Source: Argopecten irradians (Eukaryota > Mollusca > Bivalvia > Pectinida > Pectinidae). Taken from it: a stretch of 64,000 nucleotides of DNA. Shown here piece by piece: positions 13,345 through 25,080 of the stretch (its first letter is position 1; the number at the start of each line of letters is the position of its first letter). The position numbers were made by a program, and so were the translations under genes. The notes under the pieces were generated by a model. It ran no database searches. It was not told the origin of the DNA and worked only from the letters and a program-made list of their open reading frames with translations. Location: assembly GCF_041381155.1 (NCBI RefSeq), contig NC_091144.1, forward strand, positions 31,118,980 through 31,182,979, written 5' to 3'.

Positions 13345-13528
13345 AGCGTAAGAAGACGCTAACACATCAGAAGATGCTGCTAGCATGTAAGAAAAAAGAC
13401 ACCTTCATGATAAAAAGCAAATAGCATGTAAGAACATGCTAGTATGTAAGGATATTATAGTACGCAAGAAGACACAAGCATGCACAAATATGGAAGATGA
13501 TAGCATGTAAGAAGATGCTGGCACGAAG
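13345..13528 (+). repeat. Degenerate short tandem repeat
   Basis: It contains repeated, imperfect units around TAGCATGTAAGAAGATGC (about 18-20 bp), with variants GCGTAAGAAGACGCTA, AGCATGTAAGAACATGC and AGCATGTAAGAAGATGC. This is a decayed minisatellite, not coding. Confidence 0.6.
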
Positions 13529-13739
13529 GACGAAACCAAATTCGACTAATTCTTAACAAACTTATTTAAGTATTTGATACCAAACTACGACATGCATGAC
13601 GAAGATGAATTGTTAGAAGAAGCAAAATGACATTTGCCTTTACATGGTATGATTATTATTAGTATAGAATGTCTTGTAATAGAGAATAATTGTGGCGTAT
13701 TCCTTTGCTGCTTCTGTACTCTTCACAACTGAATTTGTT

Positions 13740-13910
13740 CAGTATCTTCGGCGATATGCTCCAGTGTGATATACCGATAAAAAGTTATACTCTAACAAGG
13801 AGACAAAACACCAATATATCGCAGCTTCCATAAACATACATACATTCCATACAGGAGGGCGTTCCTTAAATGACCTGAGCTGTTATTTTGACGTTAAGCC
13901 GAATCAACCA
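13740..13910 (+). repeat. Interspersed repeat family A, partial copy
   Basis: It contains 'GTATCTTCGGCGATATGCTC', the AAAAAGTTATACTCTAACAA region and 'GGGCGTTCCTTAAATGACC' with a GACGTTAA-type end, in the order of the other family A copies. Confidence 0.5.
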
Positions 13911-14013
13911 ATCAAAATGTCTAAATCTGGTATAACGCTGTCACATGTAAGACAGTTTAGTGAAAATACTTTCTTTAATGTACCTGTTTATCTTACAGGA
14001 TAAGTAAAACCAG

Positions 14014-14194
14014 GGCCTAGTTTCATGAACATTTCTTAACTTTAAGGAATACCTTAACTTAAATTTCCCCCATAGGAAAGCATTACAAAAGATAAGGAAA
14101 ACTCTGAAGTTAAGGAGCCCTCCTTGAATCTAATGATTTCCAATGGAGAACTTTAAGATAAGGGATTCCTAAGGAACGTTCGTGAAACTAGGCC
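14014..14194. mobile_element. Palindromic MITE, 181 bp
   Basis: The left end GGCCTAGTTTCATGAACATT and the right end, whose reverse complement is GGCCTAGTTTCACGAACGTT, form long imperfect terminal inverted repeats. The interior is itself roughly palindromic, with AAGGAAT/ATTCCT and TTAAGG blocks. There is no ORF. This is the usual form of a non-autonomous DNA transposon; the superfamily is not determined. Confidence 0.8.
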
Positions 14195-14566
14195 AAGGCT
14201 GTATAAACTCATTTAATCACTCTTCCAGGTTCAAATACTGGTTTTCAAATGGATACTCGTGTGAATGAAAACGTGACATACATATATCTCACGTGTGGCC
14301 GGCCGGGGAATCCGTTTTGGTAAAATTTGATTTCCTTAACGCTTATCAAATGAGTTCTATAATAATATATTCATTATTCCATAAACATACATGTAACATA
14401 CGACGAAACACGGACATAGACAACTAATACATACTAGTATTACATATTACCAAAAGGTGATATCTACTTACAATTAAAGTTTCGCTTTGGTTCAAGTAAC
14501 ACATAAACATCAAATGTGAAATATGCGTCTGTGAGAATAACTTTTGGCTTTAAAGCGCTTTGATTC

Positions 14567-15973
14567 TACATTAAAACCACGTTATATCGCCACCTTCTGT
14601 TTCATTGCATTTTGGCGATGTATCGAGTTTGGCGGTATATCGGATTCGTCGTAGGATTTATCATGTGCACGTAACGCAGAGTATATATGACAGTGAACAA
14701 ATAACATGAAGACGTACTCTCTATCAAAAAACATTATATTCAGCTGAAATACATGTTTATCAATTTGAACTTGATGATAATTGAAATTTCAACATCTTGA
14801 ATATAAGATTATGATCACGTAGAATGATCATTCAAAGTCTCGTCGCAAAACATAGATAACAGTTACACATATGACATAATAGGAAAACGGACAGCAAGTG
14901 CTTATAGTCACATGCTCGACTGAAAAAAGCGTTGGTGGTTGTTTGCTTTGCCTTAATGTGACCAACTGATTGAATTAATTGTTGAGTTCAAAACATTTTT
15001 TAACATCAGACTCTGTTGTTAATTTCTCGTGTTCAAGGGAATTGACGACGGTGTCAATCGCCAGCTTTGCTTCGGCTACAAATGGGGGCGAGGCTAAGTA
15101 AATGTCAGTCTCGTCATCATCCCCATCAGGGTCATCGCTAGTGTTTGTGGTTACTGAGTTCACAATCTCACCTTCCTCGACCATTTCGCTCGGTGCTAAT
15201 AGTTTGTCTAAGTCAACAAACTGCCTTACTGTCAGTCGCAAATCTGGATCTAGGTCCAGTTCGTCCTGAACTTTTTTTCAGCAAATTATGCAGATCTGCA
15301 TCCGGGGTTTCTGGTGGCTGTGCATGCGCGCATGCTTCATCTCGAAGAAGAATACCGCTATGATTCCAACATTTAAGGATCGTCTCTGGCGATGTTAACA
15401 AAACGAACTGTGGTATCGAGGAACAGACTTGGGGGTTCCTTTTTGTCTATAAAATCGGCCAAATGTGCTAACTGCTTTTTCCGATAGTGACTTTTAAAGT
15501 TTTGAATGATTCCAGCATCGAGCGGCTGACGATGACTAGTTGTGATAGGAGGGAGAAAATGAGCTTTCACATTAGATAATTTAGGAATAGCATGGCTTGG
15601 AGCAATGTCCATGATCAATAGAACGTTTCTTCCCTGTTGAGCAATGTGTTTATTAAAGTTTTGTAGCCATTCCGAGAAAAATCACAGAAGTCATCCATGC
15701 TTTTTTATTAGAGCAATAGTCAACGTAAAGCTTAACATTGAAATTCTTGAAAACCCGAGGATTTGCCGATTTTCCAATCACAAATGGTTTATGTATATGT
15801 TTTCGCATGGTGTAGTTTTTATCAATAACAAAAACAGCACATTTAAAATGGGAAAAAAATAAAAGCGTATAGACAATAAAGATTTGCTTTAAAATAAAAT
15901 CGATTTTGCGATATAACGTAATACTATGAAAGTCTGCATGGGAGGTCATGTAAAATAATTCGGGGAATAGCAT
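14567..15973 (-). pseudogene. Decayed Tigger-like (pogo/DDE_1) transposase, DNA transposon relic
   Basis: Minus-strand pieces translate to signature blocks of Tigger/Jerky-type DDE_1 transposases, in order: KPFVIGKSANPR and NKKAWMTS (about 15830-15690), then LIMDIAPSH in place of the usual LLxDNAPSH, NVKAHFLPP, then QPLDAGIIQNFKSHYRKK (about 15620-15470), and an acidic tail ending near 14975. Reading frames change between blocks near 15660 and 15400-15240, so the gene is broken. The N-terminal helix-turn-helix DNA-binding region and the first catalytic Asp block were not found. A characteristic end, ACCACGTTATATCGCCACC, occurs at about 14577-14600 and fits the 3' terminus of a Tigger element; the matching 5' terminus was not seen, so the copy is truncated. 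Function in life was cut-and-paste transposition into TA sites. Confidence 0.85.
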
Positions 15974-16369
15974 TAGGTGTTCCGGAAATGTCTGTGACTC
16001 TTAACGCTCCGTTGGTGACATCTGCCATTGGAATATATGTAAAATACTAGTTATATCACAGTCACAAACCCAAACGCCAGTGTTAAAATACAAGACCAGC
16101 CGTAGGTAAGAAAACATAACGGCAATTACTATCGCAAAAGAAAATCAGGTCTAAAAAAGTCGACTGCAACATCTTCAAGGTCCATTTTAAGTAACGATTT
16201 CTTGTTATCAGTTTTGCACTTGGATAATATTTACCATAGAAAATATAATTTGTATATCCTTTTGGTTTATTTTATGGAGTAAGGAAGTAATCATTACCAA
16301 AGATTTTTTTTTCAAGTCACAACAGGAAAAATTAAAAAATTCCAGTATAAAAGAGAAACACAATACGTC

Positions 16370-16650
16370 TGTACTAAGTCTTTCAAAACCACACACGCAC
16401 AGCAGACACGTAACACGTCGCATACACGAGAGGCTTCTCTTAAATGACCCTAACTGTTGGTGTAGTCAAGCAACCAACCTTCCAGTTGTGTGTGCTTGTT
16501 CAGCGTCGTTATCAGCATGATTCAGTGTGGTAGCACTATGAAAAGGGTAAAATACAAATAGACACAACACTAATACATGTATACCTCAGCCTCCCAAAGC
16601 ATAGACACATAGAAGTTGAATACCTCTGGCTATCAATGGAACGGTAATAT
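16370..16650 (+). repeat. Interspersed repeat family A, two partial copies
   Basis: One fragment ends near 16480 (GAGAGGCTTCTCTTAAATGA, then CCCTAACTGTTGG). A second starts near 16490 with 'GTGGTAGCACTATGAAAAGG' and ends at about 16650 with the CTATCAATGGAACGGTAA-type end. Confidence 0.45.
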
Positions 16651-19600
16651 AAAAAACCAAATTAAGCATGACAGTTTTAGAGTCTGCGGATATCTTTCTG
16701 GACATTGCCATATACTGCTATTAGCAATTGTCCATTGTTATTATGAAACCTTATTATACAGGTACTTTACAGGTATACTGTTTGAAGAAGTTTTACCTAG
16801 AAACGTATAGATTTCGCGTAGGAGTATCAAAAGTGTCGACAGCAAATTATCCGAGTAAACAGCGCGTGCCTGATGAAATAAACATGGCTGACCAAAGGGT
16901 TAATGGCGAATAAATAGGGATTGATTCAATCATGATCTTTTTATTTCAAAATCGATTTCACTTTTAGCAACATCTTTCTAGAACATTAACGGAGAAGTGA
17001 AAAGTAAATTATACCGCTTTACAACCGGAAGTGAGCCGAGCACATAAAAAGGACGTATTGGCCTCCGTAAAGTTCTCGTGATGTCACGCGAGATGTCTCG
17101 GGAGGACAGAACACGTTCGTTATCACATTAAGTGAGAATTAAACGGTAAATTGTGAACAATTCTCTGAAGAATTAGTTTGGCAATATAGCAGAGCCCTCG
17201 ATAATGGTTCTTTATAATACTAAGCGACAGGTCAAAGACTGTCCGTGTGACCGCATTTAGACTATCTGCTCTACATAGTGGAGACGACAGCAGTAACGTA
17301 TCATAATGTCATGTGACTGTCGATCACTTTATTTTCGCGAGAGATATCTCGAACGCGAATTTTCAATATCTCGCGAATAATTTTAAGAATGAATATAAGA
17401 ATGCACTTCATTGTCAATAAGGACCTTTGACCGCGAATTTATATATTTGTGAATACATTGAAAATAACAATGACGCTTACAATATAAATATTCAAATGTT
17501 TTCTTCAATAATGTGAAACTGATAGATAAATTAGCATGTAGCCATAAAGTGCTAAATATCTTATTTATCTGTCAGCGAAATGTCATTTAGATCAACTATA
17601 TACCATATATAGTACTACCATTTAACAGTTCGCTTACGCTTAGACATTGTAAATCTCATAGACAAACACAAATTAAAATTTTAAAATGTACCATAGTTAT
17701 CAAGTTATACATTATATTGGTAACATTACGTTGACGTTATTATCATTAGTTTCAAATGGATGAAGGATTAATTAGAAAAAAAAAAGAAAAAAAAACCTTC
17801 AGCAGTTCAAACCAATAACTACACTGTCGCACTGATTGACAGTGGTAAAGACTGTTGCACTTGTTAGAAACTAATTACAGGACGAACAAGTCAGCTCTCG
17901 GTAATAAAATCTGGTATTGCTCACACAATAATTACATCAAGACACAATTAATAATCCTTATTTTTCGTGAAAGCAATCGCTTTCATCGAATGTGACATTT
18001 TTTTCTGAATGAAAAATTCGTTTTCTATTACACTATTAAGTACAAAATGGTTTTCCATAAAGTGTAGAAATGGCCAAATTAATTATATAAAGTTTATAAT
18101 TTACAAACTGTTTTTAACAGAAGCTGTGAACATTATATTTTGAATAAACATGAGAAATGTAGAATCCATGTAGAGGCTATCTAATATATCTGCCGGTTTA
18201 AAGAATGAATAGATCGAGTTACGTCCCCTAGCTTAGAGGACGCCAATTAAGTCATAATGTCATACACGCCATAGCTAACAATCCAAAGTTATCCTCAATT
18301 TATGTACTTCATAGCTAAAAAAAACTCTGTAATTTTGTGTCCTGCTGAAGCCCTAATAGTGGCAAAACCAGTTGACCAATAAAGATGAAACATTGAGGTT
18401 TCCTTTGCCTGTTATGATTTCACTTACCTTCTTTATTGAAACACATACATTACAGATTCGGAATAATAACACTTTCATTGCCCTTGTATAAAGGGAGACA
18501 TAAAGATTGTTTCCCCTTGATCCCCATCATGCCTCCCTCATACCAGTGCAATACATGTATATCACTCACCTTTATGATCACTAGGAAGCGAAGAGCTATC
18601 CAACCATATACCTTGCTATATTAGCTTCTTATACATTCTATACAATAGTATAAACATGTATTGTCGTTAGGATTACCAAAGATACCCGAGTCACCCTACC
18701 CATGGTCAATACTATGTACAATATATAATATGTATTTATCAATCCGATACAACAAAGACAATGACAAGGCGGATAAAAGAGATGCGTAGCAGAACGTCTG
18801 AACTACTGGACCTCTTAAGCCACTTAGGGATTCACGGGTGTGATATTTAGGAAAATAAAGGAAAATTAAGACTAAGCGAATTTCTCACAGGCATCCATGT
18901 TTAATGACCGTAATACTGCCAATAAAAAATATTTAAACGATTCGTTCTTTCTATCGCGAGTTTAAAAACGATACTTAAATCAACTTTCTATCGTGGCTAT
19001 TTTTTTCAACTTACATTTCTTCCTTTTTGTAGGTATCGAATCAGTTCGAGGCGATTAACTTTCGCATATTTAAGAATCGAATTATTTTCATTATATTTCC
19101 ATGTCAAATAGCGGAAATAGATATGAATTCGCGAATTTACGTGGATCACATAATTAGCGAAAGAAAGTTGGTTTATAGAATTTGAATTGCCAAGTACTAA
19201 GTTGATAATTTCGCCAGATATTTCTGGAGCATCAACAACATAACAGGTCCTTAATGGATTTTGTTTATAGGACAAGACCAAGATAAACTAAACCACACAC
19301 TGTCTGTTCCTGTATAAATACCCGCAGTTCCAAAATTACGTTTCTAACTATACATTAAATCTGGTCGCCCAGCGTTTCAATGATCGCTTTAGGTTTTGCC
19401 TGGTACTGTCATTTAAGTTTGACAAACCGCGACAAAAAGGTATCCCTTAAACTACTATAATTATTTTCATTACAGGCGGAAGGATGACGATATGGCTGAA
19501 TTTTTCAAACTCTGAATTGATGGCTTTGAGTAGACGGCATTGCACAGTTCCTCAATAAAACAAAGGGAAGCAAAATGGACCTATGGACATTTACTCAGCT

Positions 19601-19920
19601 CAGAATTGAAGAGGCACAATAATGTACCAATTACTCATATACCAGGGACTGTTGTTTGAATTTTCATTCAGTAAGGCAATATCATTCAAACCTCAGCCAG
19701 ACGGACGAAGGGAGGTAAGCGATCCAACACATCATTATCAAGTTCTAGTTGGTCAGGCAAGTATAGATTAAATTCCGTTAAGCTCTATGCACACTTCGTG
19801 ATCCTAAATCGACTAAATTGGTACTTTGTTTCTGTATTGCTACGAAACCAACTTTTTCTAATGTCACAAACGACCTTTAATCACTGAAATGGTCGCGTTT
19901 CGATTAACATCTCTAACAAT
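16651..19920. other. Gene-free stretch
   Basis: No supported gene. A promoter-like patch at about 17020-17110 holds ACCGGAAGTG (ETS-type) and TGATGTCACG (CRE-type) strings, but no exon could be tied to it. Around 17330-17460 and 18950-19180, repeated 'CGCGAATT/GCGAATTTA' strings suggest an old MITE family. The ORF at 19006-19281 on the minus strand lies in that repeat-like sequence. Confidence 0.4.
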
Positions 19921-19924
19921 AGCA

Positions 19925-20010
19925 TTTTTCGTTCTATAGAGAGCAACCAACTAAAAATTTTTACATAGACCACAATATTAAAGTTTTTAGTGCGAGTGTA
20001 CTCGTACTAT
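19925..20010 (+). repeat. End fragment of the TIR element seen at 1-290
   Basis: TCTATAGAGAGCAACCAACT and the following ACATAGACCACAATATTAAAG are the inverted counterpart of window bases about 225-285. This looks like a solo left end or a truncated copy. Similarity fades after about 20010. Confidence 0.55.
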
Positions 20011-21485
20011 TATTTTCCTTGTTGGTCGTAGAGTCTGTGTACATCCGTTATACTGAGATTTCAACTGCGCACGCGATACCGGAAGTCAGTGTCTTATAAC
20101 GTTTAATAGATTTCGCCGTGATTTAGTGACACCAAAAACATATATTAAGATATACTTGTCAGCTATAATCTACTATAGATTAACAACAGTGACATTTCAG
20201 AGTGCTAAACGCATATGTTTTGTGTAAACTTCAAGCGGCGTATCATACAAACTCTTGCAACGGTCACGATATTCTAAGCATCTGATCGACTTTGGAATTT
20301 CTGGAACAATACAATGCAATTCAGGTTTATATAGTCAATAAAAGAAAGTGACGAAACGGATAACTTTTAGTATCGGCCATATATTTAATTTATTTCACAT
20401 AAACTTAAGTCCTAGGTGTACGTTGCACTATCGCTTACTAAACCCTGCAGTTGTAATTAATATTTATAAAATTACACAGCTTTGCGTGAGAGAAACAGAA
20501 TAAAAACACACATTATAAAATATCAGTCTGAGTGTCTGAGCCCTAGATCTAATGTAACACAGAAAGACGTTCAAGCAAGACACAGGTAAGTCACCATGCG
20601 CATGTGTACAGAGACTGGACGGTGTTCTGAAACAAGTTTATCGCGTCAATATCAATATGATAAAAAACACACTTTAATGTAACAAAGAACTTCAAAGTAA
20701 TTTCACATTTAAAGTTCTGATGAAGTAAAGGAAAGTATTTATTACAAAGCACCAAGGGCGTAAACCATCTCCTTGCAATAGTCCCAAGGATAATGAGCTA
20801 CATACACCTGTTGCAGAGGATGATTTCGTAGAGGAAATTAAAGTTGTATTTCTTGTAAATTTTACTGAAACGATATCTCGTTTTAACATTTGATATTTGA
20901 ACATGGACATGTATCTTGATGATTTAGCTCCCCAAAACCATATGTAAGCCTATAAGAAAGCCGAAATCTAGGGATGATATATTCCTGGTTTTGAATAAAA
21001 CGCCTTCAATCCCCACCATGTTAAGTGCCTTCGGGTTATGTCAGAATTCCGAATCGTATCACGTGATTGACGTCCACACGTCCTGCACGCGGTGATCCAG
21101 GTAACTAGCGTAAACGCACATGTGTTTGTTGACGTTTTCTTTCTGGCTAATATGAGCAAATCGTGCTGATATACATATGTATGTCCACAGAGTAAGTATT
21201 TAAAACATCTAATTCACACATTGCCGTAATCCAATATGTTGTGTATTAAATATTGTAATGTGCGAGCATTATTTTCTTAGTAAATCCATTCTGCTGAGGT
21301 CGACCATATGTTTTGTTAACGAAAAATTGTTGACATTTCTCTTGGTTTCACAACTCTCGTGTTACTTCGAGATTGTCGCGACGATGTTCGGAAGAGTTCG
21401 GAATGATTCGGCCTCTTTCGAGCCTATTTTTCACTTAAAAAGATTTTTTACATTCATAATTAAAAATACTTCCAGTGCTGCAACT
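20011..21485. other. Gene-free stretch
   Basis: Short ORFs only on both strands (largest 77 residues at 21258-21491), none with recognisable motifs or paired splice signals. Confidence 0.45.
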
Positions 21486-21640
21486 TTATAAAAAGTGGTA
21501 AAATTAGAAAGTTTAAAACCTAGACAAACTGAGTAAAATATGTATAACACTAAAACAGTTTTCACTATGGCAAAAGAGCGAAAGTAATAGACCACATAAC
21601 TTTAAGGTTAGGAAGTATTAAGCGAACACTTAATGTCTAA

Positions 21641-22131
21641 CAGACATATTTTAGTTTAATTTTTTTTTTATTAAAACAGCTAAATATTAGTTAGTTACTG
21701 TGTTCTATAATTAAAGTCATAGTCATTTAAAGATTTTAGCCATTTTGACCCCTGTGACCTTGAATGAAGGTCAAGGTCATTCATTTAAACAAACTTGGTA
21801 GCCCTTCATCCCAGCATGTTGCAGGCCCAATATGAGTATCCTGGACCTTCTGGCTCTTGAAAAGAAGTCGCTTAAACGATTCGACCTTTTTTGATCCCTG
21901 TGACCTTGAATGAAGATCCAGGTCAATCCTTTGAACAAACTTGATAGCCCTTCATCCAAGCATGTCAAGGGTCCAATATCAAGTCTCTAGGCCTCTAGTT
22001 ATTCACAAGAAGTTGCTAAAAGGATTTTAGCCTATTTGACCCCTGTGACCATAAATGAAAGTCAAGGTCATTCATTTGAACAAACTTGGTAGTCCTTCAT
22101 CCCAGCATGCTACAGGCCTAATATCAGTGCC
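21641..22131 (+). repeat. Upstream copy of a tandem segmental duplication inside a nested repeat
   Basis: It begins CAGACATATTTTAGTTTA and repeats, with very few changes, the segment starting at 22132. It carries three of the roughly 145-bp units. It lacks an 89-bp piece present in the downstream copy (about 22209-22297), which includes the left end of the tandem-repeat element. The join TTAAAGTC|ATAGTCATTTAAAG looks like a short-homology deletion. The two 63-residue minus-strand ORFs (one in each copy) are translations of the duplicated repeat. Confidence 0.85.
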
Positions 22132-23290
22132 CAGACATATTTTAGTTTATTTTTTTTATTAAAACAGCTGAATATTAGTTAGTTACGGTGTTCTATAATT
22201 AAAGTCTATGTTATCATATATAAAAATAGATAAATAAAATAGAGAAACAAGAGGCCCATGGGCCTTAACGGTCATCTGACTATTGGCACAATACAACATA
22301 GTCATTTAAAGATTTTAGCCATTTTGACCCCTGTGACTTTGAATGAAGGTCAAGGTCATTCATTTGAACAAACTTGGTAGCCCTTCATCCCAGCATGTTG
22401 CAGGCCCAATATGAGTATCCTGGACCTTCTGGCTCTTGAAAAGAAGTCGCTTAAACGATTCGACCTTTTTTGATCCCTGTGACCTTGAATGAAGATCCAG
22501 GTCAATCCTTTGAACAAACTTGATAGCCCTTCATCCAAGCATGTCAAGGGTCCAATATCAAGTCTCTAGGCCTCTAGTTATTCACAAGAAGTTGCTAAAA
22601 GGATTTTAGCCTATTTGACCCCTGTGACCATAAATGAAAGTCAAGGTCATTCATTTGAACAAACTTGGTAGTCCTTCATCCCAGCATGCTACAGGCCTAA
22701 TATCAGTGCCCTTGGCTTTCTGGTTCTTGAGAAGAAGTCATTTAAAGATTTTAGCCTTTTTGAGCCTTGTGACCTTGAATGAAGGTCAAGGTCATTCATT
22801 TGAACAAACTTGGTAGCCCTTCATCTCAGCATGCTACATGCCAAATATTAGTACCCTGGGCCTTCTGATTATTGAGAAGAAGTCGTTTGAATGAAAAGTT
22901 TACGCACGGCGGACGGCGCACGACGACGGACGGTGCATGATGACAATACGTCATCCCGACTCTTTGGGTCAGATGACCTAAAACGTTTGGGTCCTTCTGC
23001 TCAAACTCCAGCTAGGTAAGTCATTTTGAAATAAGGTGCATTTTGCCCTAAAAAATCCTGAAATTCAAATATTTTTACTTATTCATTATCAAAATTGATA
23101 TTTTGAACTTAAATTTAAATCTCAATTTCCAAAATAATATCATTGTTATTGTTACCTTTCAGAATTTTGAAATTCATAATTAACCAGCCAATCAGGGGCC
23201 GGGTCAAAATTATATCATGGACTCAATCTTGTATACATATGGGCTATTTCGAAGGGTTTTTTCCCCATTTAGTTGGTTGTTCCCTATATT
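22132..23290 (+). repeat. Downstream copy: TIR element carrying a Helitron/pearl-like insertion
   Basis: The host repeat flanks are 22132-22243 and 22984-23290. They match the reverse complement of window bases 1-290, and the right end is TTTAGTTGGTTGTTCCCTAT at about 23270. Between them lies a 740-bp tandem-repeat element (see the next entry). The order of events read from the sequence is: host repeat, then insertion, then segmental duplication, then the 89-bp loss in the upstream copy. Confidence 0.75.
22244..22983 (+). mobile_element. Helitron/pearl-like element with four 145-bp core units
   Basis: The left end AACAAGAGGCCCATGGGCC leads to CGGTCATCTGAC. Four tandem core units follow at 22303-22447, 22448-22592, 22593-22738 and 22739-22883; each has a 'CCTGTGACC..GAATGAA' block, 'TTGAACAAACTTGGTAG' and 'TTCATCCCAGCATG', and ends AGAAGT. 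A short CG-rich 'ACGGCGGACGGCGCACGACG' stretch comes next, and the right end is GGGTCAGATGACCTAAAA. Tandem cores between unique ends are typical of bivalve pearl-type non-autonomous elements, commonly placed with Helitrons; that placement is inference. No ORF encodes a protein. Confidence 0.7.
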
Positions 23291-24982
23291 CTAAAATCGT
23301 TTTTATCAGTACATGCACATGACTATATAATCTAACAGATATCTCGATCATATCATTTTCTGTACACAAAACTGAAAACTAAATATAATATATGATTATT
23401 TTATTACAAAATGTTCAATCTCATTTTACAATACAGTCAAATAGGACTGCCCTGAATATATCGTGGTTTATTATCTTCACCATTTCACAAAAGAAATGGA
23501 TGTCAATATAAACGATAAATGTTACATTGAAAGGTTATGAAGCATTATTTTTTCAAACTAATTCCATTTAACTGTAAATCTTTTCGACCAATTAATTGAT
23601 GACGATGATTTCTGGTTTTTTTTTTTTTATTATTTTATCTGAAGCTGATAAGGTCATGGATATGCACTTGGAGGAAAAAATCTTTTGGTTCTAATGTCTA
23701 CCAAAAAACACAAATACAGTTGACACCAATACCCCCTATTGTTATACAATGTATGCAAATAGATTACAGCTTTGAAATCTGAATATTTATAAACTTAAAG
23801 ATAAACTATCGGCATATCATACTTTTGTACATGTATGTACATGATATACACATTTGTATATCAAACAATGATATGGATATACACAATATGGTAATAAATG
23901 CTTAACTGGCATGTGGAATCACTGTTGACGACAACACGATACTTTGGATATGATACATTTAGAGAAAAGCGCGCTTATAACAAGGATCATCAAATGAAAA
24001 TCCCATGGGTTTTTTTTCAAATGATTATTTATCATACCGTCAAAGCGCACAATTAACATATCTAACAACTTCGAGTCTATGTACAGAGAAGATTAATGGC
24101 AATGAATCAAAATTATGTCCATAGTGTTCTACATCCTTATTTTAATGAAGTTCCTGGTGCCTAAACACAATATGAAAAGCTTAACAATGACACCATTGTA
24201 CCTTATCAATATTTATAGATATGCATAGCATTAAAAAACAATTTATGATCAGTATGACCTCAATTGTCAAAATTAGCTAGAAACCACACAACAGAAATAA
24301 CCAAAACCAGCAGCTCTTATGTCATGGTTTGTTTTTATCAAATGTTGAACAACAAAAAATTCAGTAATAAATCTCAAATATCGATTCATACATTGTTATA
24401 ATTTTTTAAGATAGAAATACTTCCAACTAAATTTCTTATTGAACTATACGCTAATGCATGACATATATATTTTTGTTTCAAAAATAGATAGCTAAAATAA
24501 ATACACTAATATTAAAAAAATAATACTGGTAAATAAAATTAGGCAAGAATTGTGACGTTTTATGAATATGCAGTCGATATCATTGCTTCAACTCATACGA
24601 TATTGAATAGTACTTAAAAATGACAAATTGATAGGTAATTTCCTACATTTCCAAGTATTTTAATTTGTTAAAACACGTTCTTCATACGTTAAATTGATGT
24701 ATAAAGACTTAACTGTCGTTGTTGTCCTATCAGCGAACATGTATATTAATTCAATATTAATTCATCGAAGTACTTACTCTTTCAATATTTATAACAAAAT
24801 GCACCATCTCTAATCTTGTAAATTACTTCGGTGGGTACTCTCATAATCTTCTTGATGTACTTCGCATAAATAACTGTATTAACTCATTTTTTAAATAAGC
24901 GAAAATCATTCTAAGATTCTAAATATATGCATAACCAATTTCGTAATAATTAGAGACAAAAAAGTACACAGTCTTTATATTC

Positions 24983-25080
24983 TTTCAGCAACACTGCTTT
25001 CATTTTGATCATTGTTTCAGCAACACTTTGCTTTCATTTTGATCATTGTTTCAGCTACACTTTAATTTCATTTTGATCAT
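24983..25080. repeat. About 34-bp tandem repeat, three units
   Basis: Three units share TTTCAGCAACACT followed by TTTCATTTTGATCATTG, with small length differences; the third has TTTCAGCTACACT. Confidence 0.8.

Noticed and set aside
17020-17110. ETS- and CRE-like strings resembling a promoter
   Set aside because: Short motifs alone, with no exon, TATA box or ORF on either side that could be linked to them.
21777-22547. A pair of almost identical 63-residue minus-strand ORFs and a related 60-residue plus-strand ORF
   Set aside because: They lie in the duplicated 145-bp tandem units and read the repeat in both directions; not genes.
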